From: PCPOR2b sp965220385
GTDB taxonomy: Bacteria; Poribacteria; WGA-4E; PCPOR2b
DNA: 64,000 bases
Direction of reading: 5' to 3'
Assembly (NCBI GenBank): GCA_965220385.1
Contig: OZ244825.1
Coordinates: forward strand, 2,914,001-2,978,000
Made by a program: the position numbers and the translations under genes. Shown here piece after piece: positions 7,732 to 17,472 of this stretch (the first letter of the stretch is position 1; every line of letters starts with the position of its first letter). The notes below the pieces were generated by a model. It had not been told where the DNA came from, did no database searches, and saw only the letters and a program-made list of their open reading frames with translations.

Positions 7732-9207
7732 ATGAGAGTTGTTACCGGCGGAATCAGCCACGAGACCAGCACCTTTACTACAGTGAAAACGGATTGGCAG
7801 AGTTACAAGGAACGCTTCTACTTGCGCGGCGAAGATATTATAAATACATTTCGCGGCACGAATACCCCAATAGGCGGATTTATTGGTGGCGCGGACGTCC
7901 ACGGCTTTGAACTAATTCCGACTGTAGTTGCCGAAGCACACCCCAGTGGTCCAACGCCTCGAAACATCTTTGATGCCATTCTGGACGAGATATTAAATGG
8001 AATCGCAGAAGCCGGTTCGATAGATGGAGTGCTACTTGGACTGCACGGTTCGATGGTAGTGGGAAACCTTGAGGGACCGGACGGTATTGACGACCCTGAA
8101 GGGCATATTTTGGCAGCGATTCGTGAGGCAGTTGGCCCAGAAATTCCTATCCTTGCACAATTGGATATTCATTCCAATGTTTCTCCGCAAATGGTTGATG
8201 CTGCAGATGTGCTAATTGGGAGGGAAACCTATCCGGAAATCGATATGGCGGAGCGTAGCCGGGAATGTGCCGATGTGCTGATGTCCATTGTGAATGATGG
8301 CAAACGTCCGACGATGGCGCTGCATCAAATTCCGATGATCTGGGGAATACACCAAGTTACGGCGCACCCGCCGATGCGGGAGGCAATTGAGGAACTGCAT
8401 CGCATCGAAGCCCAGCCCGATGTCATTTGTGGTTCGATTGCAACCTGCTACTACTTAGCAGATGTACCAAACATGGGTGCATCGGTTTACGTTGTGACAG
8501 ATAACGATCAAGCGTTGGCTCAAACCTACGCCGACCAGTTGGGGGAATGGATCTTTGAGCGGCGCGAGGAGTGGCACGGGCCTGCACCCACAACCCGTGA
8601 TGCGTTAGAGATCGCTGAAAAAGAAGGAAACTTCCCGGTGATTTTTGCAGATCGGAACGACAACACCGGCGGCGGATCTCCCGGCGATAGTACCGGCATG
8701 TTGCGGTGCTTCATAGAAGCGGAACTTCAAGATGCCTGCCTACTTTACATCGTTGACCCGGAGGCAATTGCACAGTGCCACCGCGCTGGCATCGGAGCGA
8801 CGCTGACTTTAGATGTCGGTGCGAAATCTACCCCCGCGCAGGGCCAACCTGTGCGTATGACGGCGGAGGTGGTAGCACTATCCGATGGCGATTTTAGCTA
8901 CGATGGACCGATGCTTGCTGGTTTAAGCAGTACTATGGGACCATCAGCGCACATCCAGCAAGATGGTGTTCACGTCTTGTTAGTCACGCAGCGCGAGCAA
9001 CCGTTTGACACCGCCTTTTCTCGAACGCTCGGCTTAGAACCGCGGCAGATGCGCTACATCGGTGTCAAATCTTCCGCTCACTTTCGCGCAGGATTTGAAT
9101 CGTGGGCGGGGGCAATCCATGTCGTATCTGAGCCAAGTGTACACACACTGACCGATCTGACCTTCAAACGGCTTGGTCGCCAACTATATCCCTTTGATGA
9201 TATCTAA
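7732..9207 (+). CDS. M81 family metallopeptidase (MlrC-like)
   Basis: A 491-residue protein starting MRVVTGGISHETSTF, the hallmark N terminus of the MlrC (microcystinase C) family. Other family segments are LLGLHGSMV, QLDIHSNVSPQMV (a metal-binding D-x-H-x-N), and DNTGGGSPGDST. MlrC enzymes hydrolyse linear peptides after ring opening of microcystin; most homologues have unknown substrates. The ATG at 7732 has GAAGGAG at optimal distance, so I prefer it over the start 24 bases upstream. It is first in a plus-strand run with a dehydrogenase, amidase, aminotransferase and dipeptidase, which suggests breakdown of an amide or peptide compound. No signal peptide. Confidence 0.87.
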   Translation: MRVVTGGISHETSTFTTVKTDWQSYKERFYLRGEDIINTFRGTNTPIGGFIGGADVHGFELIPTVVAEAHPSGPTPRNIFDAILDEILNGIAEAGSIDGVLLGLHGSMVVGNLEGPDGIDDPEGHILAAIREAVGPEIPILAQLDIHSNVSPQMVDAADVLIGRETYPEIDMAERSRECADVLMSIVNDGKRPTMALHQIPMIWGIHQVTAHPPMREAIEELHRIEAQPDVICGSIATCYYLADVPNMGASVYVVTDNDQALAQTYADQLGEWIFERREEWHGPAPTTRDALEIAEKEGNFPVIFADRNDNTGGGSPGDSTGMLRCFIEAELQDACLLYIVDPEAIAQCHRAGIGATLTLDVGAKSTPAQGQPVRMTAEVVALSDGDFSYDGPMLAGLSSTMGPSAHIQQDGVHVLLVTQREQPFDTAFSRTLGLEPRQMRYIGVKSSAHFRAGFESWAGAIHVVSEPSVHTLTDLTFKRLGRQLYPFDDI

Positions 9208-9230
9208 CCTCCGACTCTTAAGGAGAACCT

Positions 9231-10241
9231 ATGAAAATTCCAATTCTTTATGGTCCGCGGGATCTCCGCATGGAGGAACACTCCCTCGATACAGATAACC
9301 TGAAACCGAAAGACATATGGATTGAAACTGAGATTTCCGCTCTGAAAATCGGAACCGATCGCGGTAATTATGAAGGCGCGGAACAGGTTCCGGGCGCCCC
9401 CGGCTACCCCCGATGGGTCGGGGACAGCAACTTGGGGATTGTTCGCGGTATAGGAAGTGACGTTACCCGTGTGCAGGTTGGCGACCGAGTTGTGACCCGT
9501 CAGCCTCATCAATCCGAATATATCACCGATGAATCAGCGAGTATCGTCAAAGTTCCCGATGGTGTTCACCCGGAGGATGCCGTCTACACCCATCTGTACG
9601 CGCTCAGTGGCCACTGCTACCGAAAAGGTAATTTCCAGCCGGGCGAAACCGTGGCAGTTGTTGGGTTAGGGGTGCTTGGTCTGGGTGCGGTTGGGTTGGG
9701 GCAACCGTTTGGAGCACGGGTCGTTGGAATTGGCAATAGTCCCATCCGTTTGGAGATGGCAGAGCGAATGGGCGCGCACGCTGCGTTCCTGTATAACGAC
9801 CCTGACCTTGATGCGAAGTTAGATGAATTTACCAACGGAATCGGTATTGATTTGGTTATCCTCACGGCGAATCCTTGGCCCGCTTTTCGCACATCTCTAC
9901 AGATTGTTCGGGATAACGGTCGCGTATCTGTGGTCAGTTTGCTCGGTCGTGGCGAACCTCCCCTCGATTTCAATCCGTTACCGATGGAGTTGTTCTATAA
10001 CAAGGGCATTTCAATCATCGCTGTGTCCGGAGCCCCGGGTTATCTATATCCCACGCCCGAAACCCGATTCAACAATGACCGACAAGGAGATTATATCGTT
10101 TCCTTAATGGCGGACGGACTCGTTGAACCGAAACGTTTAATCACCCATCGCTACCACTACACAGAGATAGTCAAGGCTTATGAGATGGCGTACCATCGGG
10201 AAAAGTCAATGTTGGGCGTCACTTTTGATTGGAAGGATTAG
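9231..10241 (+). CDS. Zinc-free MDR (alcohol dehydrogenase-like) oxidoreductase
   Basis: A 336-residue medium-chain dehydrogenase/reductase. The NAD(P) site VAVVGLGVLGLGAVGLGQPFG lies in the middle, followed by an acidic-poor loop (GNSPIRLEMAERMGAH). The N-terminal GroES-like half has GVRGIG-type turns (LGIVRGIGSDVTRVQVGDRV). The usual catalytic-zinc Cys and His positions and the four-Cys structural lobe are not visible, so it is probably a zinc-independent member. AAGGAGA is well placed before the ATG. It follows the M81 gene after 23 bases and leads into the amidase, so it is very likely in the same operon. Substrate unknown. Confidence 0.8.
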   Translation: MKIPILYGPRDLRMEEHSLDTDNLKPKDIWIETEISALKIGTDRGNYEGAEQVPGAPGYPRWVGDSNLGIVRGIGSDVTRVQVGDRVVTRQPHQSEYITDESASIVKVPDGVHPEDAVYTHLYALSGHCYRKGNFQPGETVAVVGLGVLGLGAVGLGQPFGARVVGIGNSPIRLEMAERMGAHAAFLYNDPDLDAKLDEFTNGIGIDLVILTANPWPAFRTSLQIVRDNGRVSVVSLLGRGEPPLDFNPLPMELFYNKGISIIAVSGAPGYLYPTPETRFNNDRQGDYIVSLMADGLVEPKRLITHRYHYTEIVKAYEMAYHREKSMLGVTFDWKD

Positions 10242-10249
10242 GAAACCTT

Positions 10250-11671
10250 ATGTCCAACAGAGAGATATGCTTCCTAACCGCTACCGAGTTAGCACACCGC
10301 ATCCGTGTGAAGGAACTCTCCGTCCGGGAGGTAATGGAAGCACATTTGACACAGATCGAGCGTGTGAATCCCAAGGTGAACGCCATTGTTACGCACACGG
10401 ATCTTGCAGAAGTAATGGATCAAGCAGATGCAGCTGATGCAGCTTTGGCACGCGATGAGGATGTGGGACCATTGCACGGACTCCCTGTAGCACATAAAGA
10501 TCTCGTCGAAACCCAGGGCATGAGAACTACCTACGGCTCCCCAATTTTCAAGGATTTTGTACCTGAGCACGATGCCTTGATTGTGGAACGTCTGAAGCAA
10601 GCCGGGGCTATCACTATTGGCAAGACCAATACACCGGAGTTCGGGGCTGGCTCTCAAACCTATAACGAAGTGTTCGGAGAGACGCTCAATCCGTATGACA
10701 CAACGAGGACCTGCGGTGGCAGCAGCGGCGGTGCTGCGGTCGCGTTGGCGTGTGGTATGCTCCCAATCGCAGACGGAAGTGATATGGGCGGTTCGCTGAG
10801 GAATCCTGCCAACTTCTGCAACGTTGTGGGTTTCCGCACTTCTCCCGGCAGAGTCCCCGTATGGCCTGCCGTGTTGGGTTGGTTTCCGATATCGGTGGAG
10901 GGTCCGATGGCGCGGACGGTACAGGATGCAGCGCTGATGCTAAGCGCAATTGCCGGTCCCGATCGCCGTGCCCCCATTTCTATCAGTGAACCGGGGCAGA
11001 TTTTCTCTCAATCCCTTGAGCGTGATTTTAGCGGTGTGCACATCGCTTGGGATCGGGATTTGGGCGGGTTACCAGTGGATCGGCAGGTGACTGCCACGAT
11101 TGACGCACAACGCGGCGTCTTTGAATCGTTGGGCTGTGTAGTTGCGGACAAGACACCGGATTTCACGGACGCAGATGAGGTCTTTAAGGTGTGGCGTGCA
11201 TGGCGGTTTGAGCTCGCATATTCTAAGCTGTTAGAAACTCACCCGGATCAGATAAAAGATACGGTCGTCTGGAACATCAAAGCGGGTATGGAGTTAAGTG
11301 GACCACAGATTGGGCAAGCAGAAATTAAGCGGACAACACTTTATCAACGTGTGCGGGAATTTATGGAGACTTACGAGTTCTTGATCCTTCCCGTGAATCA
11401 AGCACTTCCCTTCGATGTAAGACAGCGCTATATTACCGAGATTAACGGCGTGAAAATGGAGACATATATTGACTGGATGCGGTCATGCTATTACATCAGC
11501 GTTCTCGGTCTGCCCGCGATTTCGGTTCCCTGCGGTTTCACCTCGGAAGGTTTGCCGGTGGGCGTCCAAATTGTGGGACGACATCAAGATGACTTTGGGG
11601 TGCTTCAACTGGCCCATGCATTTGAACAGGCTACGGGTTTTTGGAAACAGAAACCGGCTGTGGCTGAATAG
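10250..11671 (+). CDS. Amidase-signature family amidase (GatA-like)
   Basis: A 473-residue amidase with a complete Ser-cisSer-Lys triad: the lysine in LPVAHKDLVE, the two serines in TCGGSSGGAAVALA and GSDMGGSLRNPANFCNVVG. It hydrolyses a carboxamide to acid and ammonia. GatA is unlikely because no GatB or GatC lies nearby and the context is catabolic. The ATG at 10250 is chosen over the upstream codon at 10229, which would overlap the previous gene; TTAGGAAA lies before it. It starts 8 bases after the MDR gene stop, so the two are probably coupled. Cytoplasmic. Confidence 0.87.
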   Translation: MSNREICFLTATELAHRIRVKELSVREVMEAHLTQIERVNPKVNAIVTHTDLAEVMDQADAADAALARDEDVGPLHGLPVAHKDLVETQGMRTTYGSPIFKDFVPEHDALIVERLKQAGAITIGKTNTPEFGAGSQTYNEVFGETLNPYDTTRTCGGSSGGAAVALACGMLPIADGSDMGGSLRNPANFCNVVGFRTSPGRVPVWPAVLGWFPISVEGPMARTVQDAALMLSAIAGPDRRAPISISEPGQIFSQSLERDFSGVHIAWDRDLGGLPVDRQVTATIDAQRGVFESLGCVVADKTPDFTDADEVFKVWRAWRFELAYSKLLETHPDQIKDTVVWNIKAGMELSGPQIGQAEIKRTTLYQRVREFMETYEFLILPVNQALPFDVRQRYITEINGVKMETYIDWMRSCYYISVLGLPAISVPCGFTSEGLPVGVQIVGRHQDDFGVLQLAHAFEQATGFWKQKPAVAE

Positions 11672-11842
11672 TATAGCGTAAGTATCGCAACTCTATAGAC
11701 ATATCGCTCCTCCGGGGTAAGAGATAGAATGGTTTAGCTTAGACAAAAAACTGGCAGATTTTCAACAGATAAGAACTTGAGATAGCATAGCTTTTGAACT
11801 AGAAAGTTTCCCTTACGCTCGTTACACAGAAAGGAGTTACAA

Positions 11843-13183
11843 ATGTCTCAACGTACCCATGATGTTACGCGTTCTAATGAACTCTATCAACGGGCTGGCG
11901 AAATTATCCCCGGCTGGACGCAGCTGATCAGCCGACGCGCCAGCCAGTTTGCCAACGGTGTCAGTCCCACCTATGCCCAACGCGCCAAAGGCTCCCGTTT
12001 CATTGATGTGGATGGGAATGAATACATCGATTGGGTCAATGCGGTCGGTGCGATTATCCTTGGCCATGCGGATCCCGTCGTAGATACAGCGGTTAAAGAG
12101 CAGATTGATCGCGGTAGCCTTTATACGCTGAATGGTCCGCTCGAAATCGAATTAGCAGAAGAACTTATAGACACCATTCCGAGTGCTGAGATGGTGCGGT
12201 ATACCAAAGGGGGCGGCGAAGCCTGTGCTGTCGCAGCGCGTATTGCACGAGGGACAACCGGCAAAGATAAAATTCTGTTCTGCGGCTACCACGGTTGGCA
12301 CGACTGGTATCAAGCCGCAAATTATGGTGTAGATCCGGAAAGCGGCGAATACCCATTTGCAGGAATTGAACCAATCGGTGTGCCTCAAGCACTCGCGGGC
12401 ACCGCAATCCCCTTTGTTTATGGCGATCTTGACATGTTAGAGGGGTTGTTAGCGGAAAACCACGGTGAGGTCGCGGCGATTATGATGGAACCCGCTCGTT
12501 CTGAGTTCCCTGAACCGGGATACTTAGAAGGCGTCAAAGCCCTTGCCCACAAGCACGGTGCCATTTTTATCTTTGACGAGGTATCTTGCGGTTGGCGATA
12601 TTCAGTTGGTGGTATGCAGAAACCTCTCGGGGTTATCCCAGACATGACTGTCGTTGCAAAGGCGATGTCAAACGGCTATCCGATGGGTGCGGTGGTGGGT
12701 TCACGAGAGGTCATGGAGCCCGCTGGTCGCATGTTCATCTCCAGTTCCTATTGGAGTGATAACATTGGGACCATTGCCGCTCTGACAACAATTCGGGAAC
12801 TGAAAAATCGGAACTCCGAGGTTCGGTTCAAGGAGCTGGGCGAGAATTTGCGCTCTACCCTTAACGAAGTAATCGCCGCTAGTGGACTATCGGGTGACTG
12901 CACAGGGCTCCATACAGCTCTTGGCGTTTCCCTTGATTTACCGGATGAGACGGTCGCTCCGCAAGTGAAGACGCTATTCATCCAAGAGATGGCGAAGCGT
13001 GGCATCCACTGCTATATGGGATTCAAAGGAACCCTTGCTCACACTGAAGAAGATATCCGTTTGACCGCCGATGCGGTAGCGGGTGCATTGGGTGTGATTA
13101 AATCTGGTATAGATGCAGGCGATGTGGACAGTTTGTTGGAATCTGATCTAAAGAAGGATCCGTTCCGACGCTTAGTCCGGTAA
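11843..13183 (+). CDS. Class III aminotransferase, glutamate-1-semialdehyde aminomutase-like
   Basis: A 446-residue PLP enzyme. KGGGEACAVAARIARGTTGKD and GYHGWHDWY are the phosphate-binding segments, IFIFDEVSCGWRY holds the Asp that contacts the pyridine nitrogen, and the lysine in VVAKAMSNGYPMGAVVG should form the Schiff base. The closest subgroup is HemL-like, but true HemL enzymes have a tighter set of motifs and sit with haem genes. Here the neighbours are amidase and peptidase, so I read it as a catabolic aminotransferase or aminomutase of unknown substrate. AAGGAG lies 10 bases before the ATG. A gap of about 170 bases precedes it with no clear signals. Confidence 0.82.
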   Translation: MSQRTHDVTRSNELYQRAGEIIPGWTQLISRRASQFANGVSPTYAQRAKGSRFIDVDGNEYIDWVNAVGAIILGHADPVVDTAVKEQIDRGSLYTLNGPLEIELAEELIDTIPSAEMVRYTKGGGEACAVAARIARGTTGKDKILFCGYHGWHDWYQAANYGVDPESGEYPFAGIEPIGVPQALAGTAIPFVYGDLDMLEGLLAENHGEVAAIMMEPARSEFPEPGYLEGVKALAHKHGAIFIFDEVSCGWRYSVGGMQKPLGVIPDMTVVAKAMSNGYPMGAVVGSREVMEPAGRMFISSSYWSDNIGTIAALTTIRELKNRNSEVRFKELGENLRSTLNEVIAASGLSGDCTGLHTALGVSLDLPDETVAPQVKTLFIQEMAKRGIHCYMGFKGTLAHTEEDIRLTADAVAGALGVIKSGIDAGDVDSLLESDLKKDPFRRLVR

Positions 13184-13232
13184 TTATTCTTATGCTCGCT
13201 ACTGATGAACCACTATCGGGAGATTCTTGCTT

Positions 13233-14306
13233 ATGCTAATCATTGATGCCCACCTTGATCTTTCTTGGAACGCCCTTCAAGGGAATCGGGATCTGTTGCG
13301 TTCCGCCTATACCATCCGCACACAAGAAGCCGGTACGCCGGGAAAGGGACGTGCGCAAGGCACTGTTGCATTTCCAGATATGCGCGAGGGCCGACTCGCG
13401 GTATCCGTTGTCACCTTGTTTGCCCGTTCCACTGGGCACCCTTCTCCTCATTCGGATTATGCCTCACCAGTTCAGTCCTACGGCATCGCCCAAGGGCAGT
13501 TGGCTTACTATCGTGCCTTGGAATACGAAGGTCACATTCGCCTTATTACCGATCGCGCGACTTTGGATAGTCATATTGCTGACTGGGAGGCTTGGGAAGA
13601 GGCAGAATCCGATGATACGCCACCCCTTGGATTTGTAGTCAGTATGGAAGGGGCGGATCCGATTCTAAAGCCGGGTCAGCTGGAAGAATGGGTCGGAGGT
13701 GGATTGCGCCTGCTTGGGCTTACGCATTACGGACCGGGACGCTACGCCGGCGGGACTGGCACCGAATTGGGTTTAACAGAACTCGGACCGCCGTTGCTCG
13801 CTGAGATGCAGCGGTTAGGGGTTACGCTCGATCTCACCCACTGCTCGGATCAAGCGTTCTGGGAGGCGTTGGATCACTACGAGGGATTGGTGTTGGCAAG
13901 CCATAACAACTGCCGGGCACTGGTCCCTCATCAACGTCAGTTCAACGATGAACAGTTGCGAGCGATTTTTGAACGAGATGGTGTGATTGGTGCAGCTTTC
14001 GATGCGTGGATGCTGCAACCGGGTTGGGTTTCCGGACAAAGCACGAACGAAGCGGTCACGCTGAACACAGTCGTTGACCACATGGACCACGTATGTCAGT
14101 TGGCAGGTAATAGCCGTCACGCTGGCATCGGCACAGACCTCGATGGCGGTTATGGACGGGAACAGTCCCCAAGCGATCTAGATACCATCACCGATCTCCA
14201 AAAAATAGCAGGTTTGCTGGCAGACCGGGGTTACAACGACGACGACATCCGCGCCATGATGCACGGAAATTGGCTGCGTCTATTACGGCAAGCGTGGAAT
14301 AATTGA
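13233..14306 (+). CDS. Membrane-dipeptidase family zinc peptidase (M19)
   Basis: A 357-residue amidohydrolase-fold dipeptidase. The metal ligands can be followed: DAHLDLSW (H-x-D), a glutamate in SMEGADPI, histidines in LTHYGPG, DLTHCSDQ and ASHNNCR, and GIGTDLDGG near the C terminus. Bacterial M19 enzymes cleave dipeptides, often with D-residues. There is no signal peptide, so it is cytoplasmic despite the family name. The ATG at 13233 with GGGAG upstream is preferred to the TTG six bases earlier. It fits the peptide or amide degradation theme of the run. Confidence 0.88.
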   Translation: MLIIDAHLDLSWNALQGNRDLLRSAYTIRTQEAGTPGKGRAQGTVAFPDMREGRLAVSVVTLFARSTGHPSPHSDYASPVQSYGIAQGQLAYYRALEYEGHIRLITDRATLDSHIADWEAWEEAESDDTPPLGFVVSMEGADPILKPGQLEEWVGGGLRLLGLTHYGPGRYAGGTGTELGLTELGPPLLAEMQRLGVTLDLTHCSDQAFWEALDHYEGLVLASHNNCRALVPHQRQFNDEQLRAIFERDGVIGAAFDAWMLQPGWVSGQSTNEAVTLNTVVDHMDHVCQLAGNSRHAGIGTDLDGGYGREQSPSDLDTITDLQKIAGLLADRGYNDDDIRAMMHGNWLRLLRQAWNN

Positions 14307-14334
14307 CACGGATTGTACTTAACAGAGGGAAATT

Positions 14335-15138
14335 ATGAGTGCCGATGAACGCAGTGTTTTGGACCTATTCAGCCTGAAAAATAAAGTGGCTGTTGTAACT
14401 GGGGCGTGTGGCTGGTTGGGATCAGCGATGAGCCGTGCCCTTGCCGAGGCGGGTGCACAGGTCGTAGCTACCAGTCGTGATGGCGGACAGGCTGCTGAAT
14501 TCGCTTCCACGCTGTCAGGTGACGGACATCTAGGATTGGGGCTCAGTCAGGGCGATACTGACACGATTCCCGGTTTCGTCGCGGAAGTGGTGGAACGAAT
14601 GGGTAAAATTGATGTGTTAGTCAATAATGCTTACGGTGCTACAGCACCGGACATCGACAATGCCACAGCAGAAGACTTTAATCAGGCGTATCATGTCGGC
14701 GTAACGTCATATTTCTTGTTGGCACGAGATGTGATGCTCCACCTCCGCGAACAGCAGCGTCCGGGATCTATCATCAATATCGCCAGTATGTACGGCGTCG
14801 TGGCGAGCTATCCGAGTGCCTACGAAGGATTGTCTGCTAACAGTCCCCCTAACTACCACGCTCTCAAGGGCGGTGTGGTGCACTTAACCCGTCATCTCGC
14901 GGCGTATTGGGCAAAATACAACATTAGGGTCAACGCGATCGCTCCCGGACCATTTCCTAAGCCAGAGGTACGCGACAACGTTGAAGGCTTCATCCCCCGT
15001 TTGGAGGAGAAGGTGCCGTTAGGACGTATGGGGAAACCAGAAGAGTTGAAAGGTGCGGTTGTGCTGCTAGCCAGTGACGCCGGTAGTTATATCACCGGAC
15101 AGAATCTGTTAGTTGATGGTGGGTGGACCGCTTGGTAA
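14335..15138 (+). CDS. SDR-family oxidoreductase
   Basis: A 267-residue classical short-chain dehydrogenase. The cofactor motif is VAVVTGACGWLGSAMSRALA (T-G-x3-G-x-G variant), the NNAYG segment replaces NNAG, and the active site shows serine in IINIASMYGVVAS and Y-x3-K in YHALKGGVVHLTRHLA. It ends with the family pattern ITGQNLLVDGGWTAW. Such enzymes interconvert an alcohol and a ketone with NAD(P). It is 28 bases after the dipeptidase gene and ends the plus-strand catabolic run. Substrate unknown. Confidence 0.88.
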   Translation: MSADERSVLDLFSLKNKVAVVTGACGWLGSAMSRALAEAGAQVVATSRDGGQAAEFASTLSGDGHLGLGLSQGDTDTIPGFVAEVVERMGKIDVLVNNAYGATAPDIDNATAEDFNQAYHVGVTSYFLLARDVMLHLREQQRPGSIINIASMYGVVASYPSAYEGLSANSPPNYHALKGGVVHLTRHLAAYWAKYNIRVNAIAPGPFPKPEVRDNVEGFIPRLEEKVPLGRMGKPEELKGAVVLLASDAGSYITGQNLLVDGGWTAW

Positions 15139-15179
15139 GAGCCCAAGATTGATGGGGAACAAGAAAAACAGATATAGCG

Positions 15180-17363
15180 TCATATAGATCCTGCGTTGTT
15201 TGATTCCAGCTGCAATATCGCTACCTTCTCCTTCAAGGGTCGATAGACATACTCATTCATCACCGCAATTGCTCCGCGATCGGACTGATCACGAACAACA
15301 GCCGCATACGCTTCTAACGCTTGACGGGCGATTGCTAATGCAGTCTCTGAATGCCGCAGCGCTTCAGCAGGCTTCCCGTCCGCTTCCGCAATTGCAGCGC
15401 GACGGACCGTGCCGATCATATCCAGATAACGGATACCGAACTGCAAACGCCCTATCCAATAATCGACATAATTTTGCCCAGACGACTGTGTTTTTTCGCG
15501 CGCGCGGTGTGCAGCGTCCAGCGCCCGTTGATAACCCTGCCGATCCTCAATTAATTCATCAGATATCGGCTGTGGCGTCCAGTGCTTAATCAGCATACCG
15601 GGCACAGGAAAGGTCAACCCCAACCCATGGGCTTCTAACGCAACCGTCGTTCTCTCTACTTCACGAAACATCGTCAACATCTCCTCAATACACGCTTCTC
15701 CACACACAGCGCGGATCTGATCTCTGTAGATGTCTTCATGGTTTACATTTCGGTCCCAAGCTGCCCTCGCCAGATAGGCAACACATGGGTCGTGATCGGC
15801 AATGAGCCAGTAGCGTGTGGAAAATCCTGCCCAGCCGTGCCGGCACAGGTCCTGCGTCAATTCATATAGGGAGCCGGTCGCCAATTGCGGTAACAGTCCC
15901 ACGTTGTCGTCGTGAAGCGTGTAAATAAGACTGCAGGCGTGCTCATTGCTGGGAATGTTTTTGAGGACTTCCCGTCGTTTGACAATGCGGGAGGCGGTGT
16001 AATCCACAAAATTCAGCGTTTCCCAGCCGTGAGGTACAAGTCTCCCAAGTACCGGAAAGAGTTCCTCCGCCACGTTGTTATAAATAAATTTCATGTCCGG
16101 ACGACTGGACTTCTTGAGCGCTTTTATCTCATTGAGGAGTCGGTCGTAGAAGTACAGAGCGACAATATCGCCTTTGACCTCTTGCAAGGCACGCTCTTCT
16201 CCTCCGGGATATGCGGAGCGTTGTACCGCAGCAGTTAGCAGATCGTCAATCGAGCGCAGCGATGAAATATTATACTTTGCATCGAGCGCCTCCCATGCCC
16301 GTTCGTACAATCCCAACCACTGCCGAAACTCTGGCATCCCCAACGCCACATAATCTACTTCAGGATAGGTATCCACAGTCGCGCGTAGCACAGTCGTTGC
16401 AAGCTCGGTAAGTGCCGGATCGTCAATATCGGTTTCAGCAGTTGGTACAACGGTCAGCGCCGCCAACTGATGCACTTCTTGGGAGTCTGTGAGTAACGAT
16501 GCAAATTCGGGTGGAAATTCAGTCAGTGTAGCGACGATAACGCACTCCATTCCGCGCTGATGTGCGTAGTTTATCAGGTCATGCACCAACTGTTGACCTG
16601 CCGCCATGAATTCCTCATAATTCGCCCCGCGTGGCAGGTTGGGATTCCAGAACTCTTCCTCGTCGCCAAACAGATCGCGCCCCACCATATCGTCGGTGAT
16701 GGGATAGTGGAAATCGAACCAGAGCGTCGCTGAGTTTCGCTTGATCCCTTTGATCTCGTAGTGGAGAAACGGTTGCCAGGGCCAAATGGAGAGCAGAATG
16801 CGGTTAAATTTAAGTTTCGCCAACTGGTCAAGTACGGGGCGATAATCCCCCATTCCCCACGATTCGGGACCACACGCAAAATCATTGATAACGCGCCATT
16901 GGCGAACCGGCAACGCTGGCTCCATCGCGATATCCAGATCCGGGAGGCGGAAGGTGCGTGTTTCCGGCAAGACATCACCGTGCAACAGATAGCGCACACC
17001 CCAGCGTTCCACCAATTCGTATACCGCCCACAATGTCGCACGCGGACTGCCTCCCTTAACCACCAGCGATGGTCGTCCTTGAAATTGCATACGGCGCAAG
17101 ATGAAACCCTGTTCGCTGAGCGATGGAAAAGGGGTTCTTTCCTTCGTCTCCTGACCAGTCACATCAATGTTCAAGTTACCGACGAGGAACAGCACTTCCG
17201 CTTCTGTAGACACATTCGATACTGGACGGGTCTCCACACCAAAAAGTGTCTCAAGGTAGTCACAGAGTTGTTCTGCAGCGAAGTGTTCCAACTCAGGAGC
17301 ATTTCCGCTGACGATCACAGCAACTTGCGTGTTATCGCCTGTGTGCGTATGATGCGTCTGCAT
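15180..17363 (-). CDS. Glycoside hydrolase with alpha-glucuronidase-like N-terminal domain
   Basis: A 727-residue protein. The first 150 residues resemble the N-terminal domain shared by GH67/GH115 alpha-glucuronidases and GH20-type enzymes: EHFAAEQLCDYLETLFGVE, GFILRR, SLVVKGGSPRATLWAVYELVERWGVRYLLHGDVLP. A probable TIM barrel follows (LDQLAKLKFNRILLSIWPW, HDLINYAHQRGMECVIVATLTEFPPE), and a helical C-terminal part rich in Ala, Arg and Glu. No signal peptide is seen, so it may act in the cytoplasm. AAGGAA lies 8 bases before the ATG. Catalytic acids cannot be assigned with certainty. Likely target is an oligosaccharide with uronic acid, but that is inference from the domain alone. Confidence 0.6.
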   Translation of the reverse strand: MQTHHTHTGDNTQVAVIVSGNAPELEHFAAEQLCDYLETLFGVETRPVSNVSTEAEVLFLVGNLNIDVTGQETKERTPFPSLSEQGFILRRMQFQGRPSLVVKGGSPRATLWAVYELVERWGVRYLLHGDVLPETRTFRLPDLDIAMEPALPVRQWRVINDFACGPESWGMGDYRPVLDQLAKLKFNRILLSIWPWQPFLHYEIKGIKRNSATLWFDFHYPITDDMVGRDLFGDEEEFWNPNLPRGANYEEFMAAGQQLVHDLINYAHQRGMECVIVATLTEFPPEFASLLTDSQEVHQLAALTVVPTAETDIDDPALTELATTVLRATVDTYPEVDYVALGMPEFRQWLGLYERAWEALDAKYNISSLRSIDDLLTAAVQRSAYPGGEERALQEVKGDIVALYFYDRLLNEIKALKKSSRPDMKFIYNNVAEELFPVLGRLVPHGWETLNFVDYTASRIVKRREVLKNIPSNEHACSLIYTLHDDNVGLLPQLATGSLYELTQDLCRHGWAGFSTRYWLIADHDPCVAYLARAAWDRNVNHEDIYRDQIRAVCGEACIEEMLTMFREVERTTVALEAHGLGLTFPVPGMLIKHWTPQPISDELIEDRQGYQRALDAAHRAREKTQSSGQNYVDYWIGRLQFGIRYLDMIGTVRRAAIAEADGKPAEALRHSETALAIARQALEAYAAVVRDQSDRGAIAVMNEYVYRPLKEKVAILQLESNNAGSI

Positions 17364-17396
17364 CTGATTTTTCCTTTCCGTTCTGTTCTGAGGAAA

Positions 17397-17425
17397 CAGT
17401 CGCGATTAGAAATCGCTCCTACAGG
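17397..17425. repeat. REP-like short palindrome
   Basis: The minus strand reads CTGTAGGAGCGATT, then tct, then AATCGCGACTG: a 6-bp hairpin GCGATT-aga-AATCGC with a GTAGGAG head. This resembles the layout of REP elements, which have a short GTAGGAG-type head and a small hairpin. Only one copy was noticed in the window. Confidence 0.35.
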
Positions 17426-17472
17426 CGTCTGCGTTTGCACAGACTTTTGGCTGAATTATGAATTTTCTTCAA

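Noticed and set aside
10250..11671. Calling the amidase gatA
   Set aside because: No gatB or gatC nearby and the gene is embedded in a catabolic run.
11843..13183. Calling the aminotransferase hemL
   Set aside because: The neighbours are catabolic and the match is to the wider class III family, so the symbol is withheld.
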